Of a DNA stretch of 64,000 nt, positions 24,185 through 33,868 are shown in pieces (position 1 is the first letter of the stretch; each line of letters begins with the position of its first letter). Under the pieces are notes generated by a model. The model was not told the origin of the DNA, did not search any database, and saw only the letters and a list, made by a program, of their open reading frames with translations. Source of the stretch: Artemisia argyi (Eukaryota > Streptophyta > Magnoliopsida > Asterales > Asteraceae). The stretch spans positions 79,217,472-79,281,471 of the forward strand of contig CM060707.1 in the NCBI GenBank assembly GCA_030686995.1. Reading direction: 5' to 3'. The position numbers and the translations under genes were made by a program.

Positions 24185-24196
24185 GCTCTGATACCA
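24185..24196 (-). promoter_or_regulatory. copia-1 primer-binding site
   Basis: Minus strand TGGTATCAGAGC, two bases after the end of the 5' LTR. It is complementary to the 3' end of initiator methionine tRNA, the usual primer for plant copia elements. Confidence 0.88.
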
Positions 24197-24198
24197 CT

Positions 24199-24655
24199 TG
24201 TTGATCCCAGTTGAGCAAACGATCTAATAGAAGTTGACTTAGATTTAATTGTAACTTAAACAAAAACGCGGAAAATTAATGTTTACTTAAGAAGAACAGT
24301 ATATAAACAATCAACACTTCAATCAATTCTTTCTTCTGGAAACGACTAAAAAGAGCAGTGAATCGACTCTAACAATGATACGTATCTAATTCTAACCCTA
24401 GGAACCTCCTTTTATAGACTAAGGAGTCATAGTCGATTTACAATAACTTTCTACACAAGATAATATCTTTTCTATATTTATCTAACTGACTATAATACAT
24501 ATCACTTAAGCAGTAGAATAAATTACACTAGTGGCAGAATGTTAGCAGTAGAATAACCAGTAGCAGAATGTTTTCACTAGCAACAGTATCATTTATACTA
24601 GCAGTAGAATAACACTTAGAATATTTCTGAGGCAGCAAAATCTCCAAACCCAACA
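24199..24655 (-). repeat. copia-1 5' LTR
   Basis: 457-bp partner of 2116-2587, starting TGTTGATCCCAG and ending CCCAACA on the plus strand. It acts as the promoter-bearing LTR in element sense. Confidence 0.9.
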
Positions 24656-24748
24656 TTGATCATTGTTAAGATGAGACATTTTTCTGGATTGAGTGAATGA
24701 GTGTTGTTTGTGGTTGTTGTGTTTCTTCTAGCTCAGAGTCCCTCTATA

Positions 24749-24761
24749 GGCTCTGATACCA
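24749..24761 (-). promoter_or_regulatory. copia-2 primer-binding site
   Basis: Minus strand TGGTATCAGAGCC, two bases from the LTR end at 24764. Same tRNA class as copia-1. Confidence 0.85.
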
Positions 24762-24763
24762 CT

Positions 24764-25251
24764 TGTAGGTCCAAAGTTATGGATCTAAGTAGCCTTTGTT
24801 AGACTATAGCTTACTTGAATAAATCCAAATAAACTATATGAGAAACACATAACTGTGTATAATTGATTATTAATGCGGAATCTTAAAAAATAACGGTTAT
24901 AAAGAACACAGAGATTTACTAATAAAAACACTTCTATTAATCTTGGAATTGGCATATAATACGATGTCGTAGGGTTCCTTTTACACACCAAGGAAACCCT
25001 AATGCTACAAAACGTATGAAAGGATAAATGTATATTCTCCTAAGATAATTAATATACATACATATCCTTCGCTAATATATCTCCTAAAATATCTATTCTA
25101 TTTTACTAAAACAGACTTTACTATGAAATAACACTAACAGACTGAACTATTATACTGCCAAACTTAACTTAGTACTGGCAGTACTAACTAGCCTACCAGA
25201 CTTAACTTTTTGTACTAACAGATTTAAGTCTAGTTACAATAATTCCCAACA
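24764..25251 (-). repeat. copia-2 5' LTR
   Basis: 488-bp LTR with TG...CA ends and a primer-binding site directly beside it. No second copy was found in the window. The body contains cttaacttagtactggcag and similar CTTAACTT-rich words on the plus strand. Confidence 0.75.
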
Positions 25252-25916
25252 TAAGTCACATTTAACTTCACCATTTTTATGTAAACTTTGAACATTTTAT
25301 ATTTTATGCATTTACAGTCTACATTTTCATTTTAACGACGTTTAAACACTCCGATAAACTCAAGTTTCATTTAAAATAGTAAAAATTAGTTATTTTGCCA
25401 AGTTATAACATTTTACAGGTTTTTTGATTTTTATGTTGCATGATTAAAATGTTTTATGCGTTTTAAGACTTCATGTTTTAGTTTTATCATCAAAACAACT
25501 AGCTTGTACATCAAACTACAAAAACAAACCAATTTCTCTTCTTCTTATTATAGGGGCCGACCACCAACACTTATAAGCCAATAAAAGAGCATGCAAATGA
25601 GTCAAACATTATTCTTACACAAAACTACACTTGTTAACAAAAACAGCACATGTCCTTACTTACCACTACCCTTGCACCAAAACCACTAGCTCTCTCTCAT
25701 TTCTTACATGAAAAATTCAGCCATCTCTCACTCTCTTCTCTCTTTTTGGACGACAACAACAAGAAACCACCATCACCATTTATAGATTTTCAAGAAAATT
25801 CAAGAAACAAACTTCATTTGGTCATATATGCACTTGTGCACAAAAGGTTTAATCAAGAGAAAAAAAACATACGGACTACCATCCTGTCTTTCATTTTATG
25901 TTTTAATTCAAAATAG
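25252..25916 (+). repeat. Probable fragment of an old gypsy (Tekay-like) LTR, left part
   Basis: Non-coding. The block tataggggccgacc (about 25548-25563), a C/T-rich stretch with ctctctctcatttcttac (25690-25705) and caccatcacc words resemble the transcribed leader of long gypsy LTRs. It is inferred to continue at 27862 after an intervening insertion and to end at 29728. A short frame (25650-25916) is not considered a gene. Confidence 0.4.
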
Positions 25917-26431
25917 TGCTAAGAAAAATACAAAAAGAGTTAGTAGTTAGTGAGTCGTGTCGAGTCTTGGCTTAGCAACACCTCATTGTACATGTAATTA
26001 ACTATGATGATTGATTTGCCACAAGTAAATTTCCCCTATCCAACATAACCATGTTTTTCCATACCCTTACACCTAACTTTACAACCCTTTAAATGACCTC
26101 TTTGATAGTTTATCCTAGGTGCATACACCAAAGTGGTGGAAGATTGATTTGTTATCAAGCCTATGTTAATCTATGTGCTATGACAGGCAGAGAGTGTTAT
26201 ATTTTCCCGTTTCTATTTGTTATATAACTTTATACACCCGAGAGATGTGAGAATCCAAACACTGTATGAGATGTGCTAGTATGTAATTTCAATGCTTATT
26301 TTGACTAACGTAGAACGATTTTATGTTGTAATTACTTTTATATTAATGTTAAAAGACTCCTAGCTTGAAAATTAATTTGGAATAAAAGCATATTTTCTTG
26401 AGGACAAGCAAATCCCAAGGGTAGGGATATT
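25917..26431 (+). mobile_element. 3' non-coding end of an Athila/Tat-like gypsy element
   Basis: The stretch ends with cttgaggacaagcaaatccc and aagggtagggata just before an LTR start TGATAAG. The TTGAGGACAAGC word followed by a G-rich tract is the usual 3' end of Athila/Tat-group gypsy interiors. No coding domain remains, so only the 3' untranslated part is present. The left boundary is uncertain. Confidence 0.5.
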
Positions 26432-27861
26432 TGATAAGAATTTGTTTGGTACCTTTTTAAGGGGTCATTTAAGCCCAAAATCATATTAATATGATCAAAT
26501 ATTACCTCAAATTGTTTCTTTTAGTATTGTAGGTACTTGGGACGGAAAATCTAGAAATTGGCCCTTTTTTGACGCATGTGGACGAAAAAGTAAAGAAAAC
26601 AACGAAGTCGCAAAAATTCTGTCAGACATGGAGCTCTGACGACGTCACACGCTACAACGTGACGCCATCACTTGTTGATAAAGCTGGATTTTGTGTTCAA
26701 GTTTAACAAGAGACGCCGTGGAGATATTCTGAACACCTATAACCTGACGGCGTCAGGTGTTAATTGAAGATGAGAGTCACGTATTAAGACAACAAGAGAC
26801 GGCCTAAACACTTAATTAGAGGACGGTGTCAGACATAACGTGAAGGCGTCAAAAGATACAAGGTAGCACCGTCATAACAACGACTTGCATAAGATGAAAT
26901 CACGGTGAGCTGACGGCGTCAGAGCCTATAAGCTGACGCAAGCTGACGCCGTAAGAGTTGTATTCCTAGATATACTTTCATATGTTTTTCATAATTCGTG
27001 TAACATCTTGGAGTAGGGTTTTGTGGATGAATTGACAGCTTTTGTAAGCCCCCAAAATACATGTTTCATTGATGATAAGTTATTCGTTCAATTATTCAAT
27101 ATGTCTATATGTTATTTGATTACTTGTTTATCTTCTCTTCTTTTTAACATGCTAGCTTAGATTTATTTGTGTTAGCTTAGATCTAATAAAACCTAGTTGT
27201 TTATTATTGATTTGCCGTCTCTTGTTTAGTTGATTGCTTCGCCTTAGGCTAAGAAAACTAGCTGACCTCTTATATATAACTAGCTTGAACGTCTTAGAAA
27301 CGCAACCATAGAGTGAACTATCGGTTTTTCTCGTTGTATTTATTGCATGAATTGCGGCTAAGATTCATAGACTTTAAGGTTTTTATGGGAGACTAAGATT
27401 CATAGAGTTGGGGACTTCGGCTCCTCCCCATGACCGATATTAAGGAATACATCGCTTCAACTAAAACAAGCACATGAGAATTCAACATATCAGTAGGAGA
27501 TAACTAGGGAGTAGTTAAATCTAAGTGAACACGCTTTTCTCTATCACAAGAAGTCACCAATTGTACATTTTCTTTTTAATTAGTTTAATTCAGTTTTAAT
27601 TAGTTTTGGGTTAGTTGACTATCAACTAATTCCGCTCACTCTTATAAAACCGAGATTTTAATTGATTTCATAAAATATAAAAATACAAAAAGAGTCATCC
27701 CTGACCTCTAGACCAATCTTATCATACATCTTAACCTAATGACACTATTTCCCTAGAGATCGATCAATCCCCTAGGTTTACCAATACTACACTACATCGA
27801 TTAGGTATACTGCCTAGAGGATTGTAAAACTTCTTTGCGAGAGTTCGCAATCCTCACATCA
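26432..27861 (+). repeat. Athila/Tat-like LTR
   Basis: Inferred LTR of about 1430 bp from TGATAAGAATTTG to ...CCTCACATCA. The first third holds palindromic TGACGGCGTCA repeats. The right end has a ctagagatcgatcaatcccc block typical of the U5 side. The expected primer-binding site does not follow, consistent with a 3' LTR or a truncated element. The right end is set only by a CA dinucleotide and is approximate. Confidence 0.5.
26637..26955. promoter_or_regulatory. Cluster of TGACG-type palindromes
   Basis: Exact TGACGGCGTCA at 26745-26755 and 26911-26921, TGACGACGTCA at 26637-26647, and single TGACG half-sites near 26660, 26933 and 26944. TGACG is the core of plant as-1/bZIP (TGA factor) sites, so a regulatory role in the LTR is plausible but not shown. 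Confidence 0.5.
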
Positions 27862-29728
27862 ATTATTAGCAAGGGTTTTCTTGAATGATATTAAAATGGT
27901 TTTACAAGAGTTCTTGGGTTATTAGGTTCAAGATTTTCATGAGTTGGTGTTGATTTGAATATTGGGTTTTGTTGGTGATTTAGGTTTTAGTGTTCTTGAT
28001 TCATTGTTCTTGTTCTTGTATTTTTCCTTTTCACCTCAAACCTTTTAAGGAAACCATACTATTTTTTTATGTATGTTTTGCTATATTCCATACACTTTAT
28101 ATGTTTTATACATTTATTAGATTTGATTGTGCATTGTACATGATTTGTAACACTAGAAAACATGATTTGGACTTAATTTTAATGACACTTTTGGACCATG
28201 GGCAAAAATGGAATTAATTGATCAAATCAGTGGATTTAGTGCCTTAGGTAAAAATATAGGGTTATAGCACAAGGTCTTGTGGTCATTTTTCTGGGAGGCT
28301 TGTCCCGTAACTTCACCCGATGATTTACTTAGAAAATAAACATTATATATGTCACAAACTGCACACTGAACTTTATTGGCTAAAACTCATAAAAGTTGTT
28401 AAGAACCCTCTGTTGGTATCGAAATGAAAGCTATAGGGTACCCTTTACCGTGAATTTTTGAACGAAATAAAATGGTGTTGTAGAATTTAAGATATCACCA
28501 TTTTAATTGGATTGTTTTGATGCTGTTAGAAATCAGCTTGGGTACTTAAGTGTAAATTAGTAATTTCACTCAGGTTATGTAATTTTTGGAACAGTGAGAC
28601 CCACAAATCTGTTTAGTACACTTAAAAACCTTTCCGATGACATAAAAACCGATTCATAACTCTTTACGACTTAGGAGTAACAAATTTATTGAGTCGGCTA
28701 AACTTTCTAGAAACCTAACAACTTTTAACTAAGGACTCGTAAAACTATTTATACTTGTCAAATTTAGTCCCTGAACTCTTGTAGACAATGTAAACTCTAT
28801 GTACAATGGCATAATTAATACAATCACTTTATAAAACTTATTTGCATATTTACATTATCATTTTAAAACCTAAGACGCAAGGTATTATTCTAGGTTGCTT
28901 GTAGGGTTTTCTTGGTTTATTCATCGTTTTTTTTGCACTTCGCTTATCACATTTGCTTAAGGTGAGTTCATAGCCCCACCTTTCTCACTTAACTATTTTA
29001 TAAACTCTTTGGGGGAGACACATGTTACTTTTATTATGATCACAATTGCTTGAAAACTGTATTCTAAACTAAAATTATTATTGCCTAAGTTACCCTTATT
29101 CCTGAAAGTCCCTTTCATCATGAACCAATAGTTACATGCGTGTAAATGCAAATGCCAGGAATTGATTTATTGGGATTGACATCCCCCACCTAGGTTGACC
29201 AGTTAGCCAAACAGACGCATTGTATTCGAGAACTCTAGGTATCTTGGTAATTACCTAATAAGGGCAACTTTATTAGAACAACTGAAATGGCGTTAATGTT
29301 CAGTGTCATAAGATTAGGGCAATGATAAATGTTTTTCGGCTTTGTATGTGTTACATTGTCACATAAATAGCTGAAATTGTGATAAACTACTTTACATTAA
29401 ACCTATGAATTTCACTCAACATTTGGGTTGATGTTTTTAGCTTGTTTTATCTCAAGTCCAAAAGGCGATAACTTAGGGTTGGAGCATTAGAGTCTTGGTA
29501 TGTTTTAAGACTTGTAATGCATTATATTACCAATCGATATTGTTTTTAAACGTTTATGTAACTTGTACTTTGGGACCACTTTTGAATGTAACCCTGAGTT
29601 TTATACTAATCGAATGATAACTTTTTAAAACGTCTCTTTTAGAGGTTGTTTTCTGTAACTTGAACGGTGTTCTATGAAGTAATATCTTCATTTAGCTTCT
29701 GCTGCTATCCAAAATTGGTGGTGTTACA
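27862..29728 (+). repeat. Old gypsy LTR, right part
   Basis: Contains the module ggtgagttcatagccccacc (28961-28980) and ctctttgggggagacacatg (29005-29024). It also has cctatgaatttcactcaac (about 29401) and the terminal block with gcttctgctgc...GGTGTTACA ending at 29728. All three parts are matched in the gypsy 5' LTR at 55145-58594, and the first and last also in the 3.2-kb LTRs at 10601-21629. No primer-binding site follows, so it is a solo or truncated LTR. Confidence 0.6.
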
Positions 29729-30366
29729 CTTGTTTATAACATTATTCTTCTTCTTCCTGCTAAAAAAACAGCCACCATCATCTCTATTCAACACCATCAC
29801 CTTAAACAACCACCTCTGATCCACCATCACCTCCAGCAACCACTGTCACTTTCCGCTACCACCATCACCTCTGGAAACCATAACACCCACCAAACACGAA
29901 AAAGAAATCATGATCTAAGTTTGAACCCATTCTTGTATATGAACAAACATGAACTTAAATTATACTATATAGTATTTGTTGAAATGGAGCTTTAGATCCG
30001 GTACTGTTGTGAAGCCGTCAGCTAGAAGGTGGCTGCAGGGAGGAGGATGGCTCGGATGTATTATGGAGCCGTGGATCGAGCCGACATTGTTCACACATCA
30101 AGCCGAGCCGAGTTGTTGGCTAAGAGGATTTAAAAAAGAGTGGTTGGTATTTGTGACAACCGTCAGACTCAGGATTAGTGACTGTCGAGTTTCTATAACA
30201 TTCTTGACTAAACTAATTTGTTTTAAGTCCACTTCGTTCTTGTTGGGTCATTTTGTGTTTAAATTGTCGTTTTATAAAAAACTTCGGTCACGAACGTGCC
30301 TTCTAGTTAGGACCTTGTTTAAATGTCGTATAAAAGTCATGATATGCTCATGTCAATGTAATATAG
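29729..30366. other. No gene seen
   Basis: A C/A-rich caccatcacc stretch (29770-29890) is followed by sequence without a recognised domain. The open frame from 29976 is mostly spurious. Only its last part (after 30366) has a recognisable motif. Confidence 0.5.
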
Positions 30367-30492
30367 TATTCAAGGGAGGTAAACCCACGAAGGGTTTTCT
30401 TTGTTACAAGTGCGAGAAAGATGGGCACTCGGCGAGTACTTGTCCAAATGGTCCGTCAAAAAACGTTAAGGAGAATATTATTAAGACATCAG
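30367..30492 (+). pseudogene. Possible exon encoding a CCHC zinc knuckle
   Basis: A 126-bp segment lies between an AG acceptor-like site (atatag, 30361-30366) and a donor-like GTTAGT (30493). It encodes KGGKPTKGFLCYKCEKDGHS, followed by a terminal Cys, giving the Cys-X2-Cys-X4-His-X4-Cys knuckle CYKCEKDGHSASTC. Such knuckles bind single-stranded nucleic acid and occur in gag proteins and in host RNA-binding proteins. No adjoining exon is recognised, so this may be a captured or orphan exon. Confidence 0.4.
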
Positions 30493-30786
30493 GTTAGTAC
30501 AAAACTTATATTGTTGTCTCTTACTTCGTTGCGTAAGTAACAAAGATCTAACTTGTTGAAATATATAGTAGTTGAGAAGTGAAGAGGAGTGCCAGACAAA
30601 AGCTGTAGAAGCAGCTGATGGTGAGTGCTGGGAAGTTCGCAGAAGATGACGTATGGGCTCATACATTTGTTTTTGGGATTTAGGATTTTAAATAAATCTA
30701 AATTTGTGTCCGGGCTCATGCATTTGTAACATTAAATTTAAGATTTATAGGAATGATGATGCCGACTCAGACTAGGTCGAGTATTT

Positions 30787-31250
30787 GGGTTGGCTTCGAA
30801 ACTTTACTTCAATGGATGATTCGGCTGCTGGAAAATGTTGTGTACGAATGTTCTTTATTTACGGGTCGTTGGAGCTATTTGGAACAATTTCCGTGTATAA
30901 TCATTTGAATGCGATAAATGTAGTAGGATATGTTGTGACGTTGTACGCTTTAGAATGGTATATTAAATATAAAGTGAGTATTTTTTTTAACACTGTGTAT
31001 GGCACCTTGATAAGTGTTTGGGTTTGCTGGGAAACTTTACTTCAAAGGATGTTTCGGCTGCTGGAAAATATTGGATATGGATGTTGCTGTATTTACGGGT
31101 TGTTAGGTCTGTTTGGAACAATTTCAAGGTATAATCATTTGTACACGATAAATGTAGCAGGATATGTTGTGACTTTGTATATATTAGAATGTTATATTAA
31201 ATATAAAGTGGGTATTTCTTTTTAGCATTGTATGTAACAATTTGATAATA
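30787..31250 (+). repeat. Diverged tandem duplication, period about 233 bp
   Basis: Two copies, starting gggttggcttcgaaactttac (30787) and gggtttgctgggaaacttta (31020), share many long words (ggctgctggaaaat, ggaacaattt, taatcattt, ggatatgttgtgac, atattaaatataaagtg). An open frame of 146 codons spans both copies, but it is hydrophobic and matches nothing I recognise. Confidence 0.75.
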
Positions 31251-31738
31251 AATTTTTTTATAAGGTTGAACAACAAATATTATGACCATCAAATTAGCAT
31301 ACTATCAAGTGACTTTGCCACAACGCATTGCATAATGAACCTAACTTAAACCTAAATTGGCTCATCCATTTGTAATTGTTGTGATATCCAAAAACAATAG
31401 ATATACTTAATGGGTTTGGTGGACTTGAGACATAAACATAAAGAAGAACTATCAAAATAGTAACAACTATAAAAAAAAATTATCAACAACCGAAACATAA
31501 ATAAATATTTGACGTTCCGTTCAGTCAATATTTTCAAAAACCGAATTACTAAAAACCAATGTCATGGGCTTCGGCATATGAACAGTTACTACTACATTTG
31601 TAATAAAAATCGATTAAGAAAACTGTTTTCATAGCAAAAACAAATTGTAATTCCTTCATCTTAACTACTTATATTGTAGATTTAGTCAAAGGGGAAAAGT
31701 GGAAAACTGAATTTTCAGTCAATCCCCATTTTGCCCTT
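31251..31738. other. No gene seen
   Basis: AT-rich sequence with no retroelement or protein motif. Only very short frames. Confidence 0.5.
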
Positions 31739-32086
31739 CTATACTACAAGGGTGAGAGAAAATGAATTGTGTAATTAATGCTCTTGTTAAAACACCCTAT
31801 AACTTAAAATTACAATAATTTATTCATATGGTACAACCAATTAAAAACATCTATATCAAATTAAAAACAATCAATTAAAACACCCCTTACTAAAAAAAGT
31901 ACAATAAAATTTTCACAATATACAATTTAAACAAGCTACAACATAATATAAAATATAAAATAATTAAACACACTAATTAATGTTATTTTTAAAACACCCT
32001 AAAATGAAAAGTATATGTTATTATACACATTATACAAATTAATAAAACACACAAAACTTTATACAAGCTAACAAGTTGATGTTGCA

Positions 32087-32245
32087 TATAGTTTTGAAAA
32101 CTGGACCGGACCAACGGGTTCAACTGGGAAAAACATATAGTTTTGAAAACTGGACATGACGGGTTCAGTTATTAAAAGCATGACTCGGTTTAAATCGACC
32201 CATTTTTTGACCGGAACGGTTCAACCGGGTTTCAAAACATTATGT
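32087..32245. mobile_element. MITE-like fragment with imperfect terminal inverted repeats
   Basis: Left end atagttttgaaaactggac and right end ccgggtttcaaaacattatg are imperfect inverted repeats (GTTTTGAAAAC against GTTTTGAAACC). The left 20 bases occur twice (32089 and 32140), so the end has been duplicated. No clear target duplication. Confidence 0.4.
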
Positions 32246-32332
32246 TGACATGAGCTTAAGTATCAAAGTCAATAAGTCAACAAAGTCAATAAGTCAACAC
32301 ATTTAATCCCTAAATCTTCAAACTTTTATTAG

Positions 32333-32420
32333 AGGTGGCAAAACGGGCGGGCACGGGCTAAACGGACAAATTATAAATCGGGCCAAACGGGCACGGGCTA
32401 AAACGAGCAAATTATAATTC
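32333..32420 (+). repeat. GC-rich repeat fragment (cacgggctaaac)
   Basis: Two adjoining copies of a roughly 50-bp unit containing cgggcacgggctaaa and caaattataa. The leading aggtggcaaaacgggcggg resembles the terminal sequence of common plant hAT MITEs, but the opposite end is not present. Confidence 0.35.
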
Positions 32421-32975
32421 AACTATTAAAAACATTCAGAACAATCCTAAAAACCCCTTTAATTCATCTTGTAAAAAAAGATCAAGCATCTAAGTCTTAA
32501 ATATATTTAATTATTTTTTCTTAAAAAAAATAGAGTATTAAATAAATAAAAATGCAACTAATTAAATATATCAATCAATTAATTAGAGTATTAAATAATT
32601 ATGCATAAAATAGTTAATAAATGAGATAAATTAAAATTAAAATAGTTGGAATGTTTTATAGTTACTAGTGACAAGTGAATTGGTCGGAAAAAAATAAGAG
32701 TAATTGCTTGAAAGTTGAATTGTGTGATTCGAAAGCCCATCTAATAATATCTGTTTTTATCTTTTGCCTGTAAGAGCCCATCAAATAAATGCAAGGGGGC
32801 AAAAAATGCCCTAAATTTTTAAAAAAGTGTCAAAAATCGCCCAAAAATTACAAATTGGGCAAGATTTGCCACTCTTAACTTTTATTATTTTTCATTTATA
32901 ATCCATAAACTTTTTTTTATCACTAAACGATCTGTCATTATAAAATCCCGTTGCTATGCACGGATATTCGTCTAG

Positions 32976-33488
32976 TAAAAAAAAAACAAAAAAACTGATA
33001 TTTCCGATGCATGCAATACAAACATTCCGTCGCAACGTGCAACTTAAAATTCTCGTTATCTGATATACATCATCATAGAAAAAAGAAATAAAATATATAT
33101 GTTTATACCTTTAGCCATCTACTCCATATTTTTAAACCTAAGATACCACCTTAATTAACAAACATAAAAGGACCCTTTTCTTTGCCTACCGCTTGTTTGC
33201 TTTTAATAATCGAAACAATATGATGTGTACCACATTATACAATATATGAAATGTGAACCATGCTAGACCACACACGTAATTCGAAACAATAAAACTTCTA
33301 TTTCTTTTTAACCCTGATATTAAACATAATCATTCATCTTCCCAAAACCCTAAATGGCGGAAAGTAACTTGAAGGTAACAACACTTAGCAAAGTAGCAAG
33401 AACAAGTGGAACGGGGTGAATAAATGGGTATCTAATCATCCACCAATATACTAGTTACAACTATTATTGATCCTATCGGTCATCCGAC
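32976..33488. other. No gene confirmed; possible ATG context at 33354
   Basis: The sequence aaaccctaaATGGCGGAAAG (from about 33345) looks like a plant 5' leader and start, followed after seven codons by a donor-like GTAACA. The frame closes quickly and nothing downstream is recognised, because the gypsy element starts at 33489. Confidence 0.25.
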
Positions 33489-33840
33489 TGATATACAACA
33501 CTTCTAGAATTCACAAATGGAATTGGTAGAAGGCAACAATAAACTCAGAATTCATATGAAGTTAGAAATGAACTCGAAAGGATTATTGTTAGTTTAGCGG
33601 GAAAGTTACTTAGATGGAATGAAAGTGATAACAGAATAAAGGAGAATTTTATTCATCAAAGCGTAATTACAAATGAGATACAAGCAAAGTATTTAAAGAG
33701 AAGGTTTAGGCGGGAAATTCTGTTGGTGGGAGTGAAAGGTAGTATGTGGAGAATGTCACGTGCACCTCACATGTCCAGTATTAACTGTGCATGTGCCCCT
33801 CACGTGCCAACTAACTATCCAAACACTCCTACTCGTGACA
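33489..33840 (-). repeat. gypsy chromovirus 3' LTR
   Basis: 352 bp, plus-strand start TGATATACAACACTTC and end CTCGTGACA. It differs from the right copy by, for example, tttagcggg against tttggcggg and aataaagga against aatcaagaaagga. Confidence 0.92.
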
Positions 33841-33853
33841 ATCCTTCCCCCTT
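33841..33853 (-). promoter_or_regulatory. gypsy chromovirus polypurine tract
   Basis: Minus strand AAGGGGGAAGGAT directly before the 3' LTR start TGTCACGAG. Confidence 0.85.
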
Positions 33854-33868
33854 AAACAGTTCTTGTCC

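Larger units (their letters stand above)
2116..24655 (-). mobile_element. Ty1/copia LTR retrotransposon (copia-1), degenerate, carrying a nested insertion
   Basis: Two similar direct repeats (2116-2587 and 24199-24655) start TGTTGATCCCAG and end in CCTAACA or CCCAACA on the plus strand. They are the 3' and 5' LTRs of a minus-strand element. A primer-binding site for initiator methionine tRNA lies next to the right LTR and a polypurine tract next to the left one. Domain order on the minus strand is gag, protease, integrase, RT, RNase H, the copia order, followed by a large extra reading frame. Removing the 10601-21629 insertion leaves about 11.5 kb. Flanking 5-mers (GAAGT left, TTGAT right) do not match. 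Many stops and frame changes show it cannot encode functional proteins. Confidence 0.93.
24656..25251 (-). mobile_element. copia-2: 5' LTR, primer site and first gag codons of a second copia element
   Basis: A TG...CA unit (24764-25251, plus start TGTAGGTCCAAAG, end CCCAACA) is followed in minus sense by AG and TGGTATCAGAGCC. A 5' leader and an ATG at 24679 starting MSHLNNDQ come next, and copia-1 interrupts after these eight codons. On the far side of copia-1 (2115 downwards) the sequence continues in the same frame for some 37 codons (to 2004). The rest of the element is not recognised, so it is partial or degenerate. Confidence 0.75.
31739..32975 (+). mobile_element. Non-autonomous Helitron-like element (3' end supported, 5' end tentative)
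   Basis: The 3' end has the Helitron hallmarks: a short hairpin CCGTTGC-TAT-GCACGG (32948-32963, one bulged T), about eight bases, then CTAG followed by T (32972-32976). The proposed 5' end TCTATACTACAAGGGTGAG begins with TC but is preceded by T rather than the usual A, so that boundary is uncertain. The interior is AT-rich, codes for nothing and contains MITE-like pieces at 32087-32245 and 32333-32420. Confidence 0.5.

Noticed and set aside
25650..25916. 88-codon plus-strand frame
   Set aside because: Falls in a C/T-rich LTR-leader-like region with no homology that I recognise. Considered chance.
29976..30366. First part of a 173-codon plus-strand frame
   Set aside because: Only its last 42 codons have a recognisable motif, bordered by a splice acceptor. 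The rest has no coding character.
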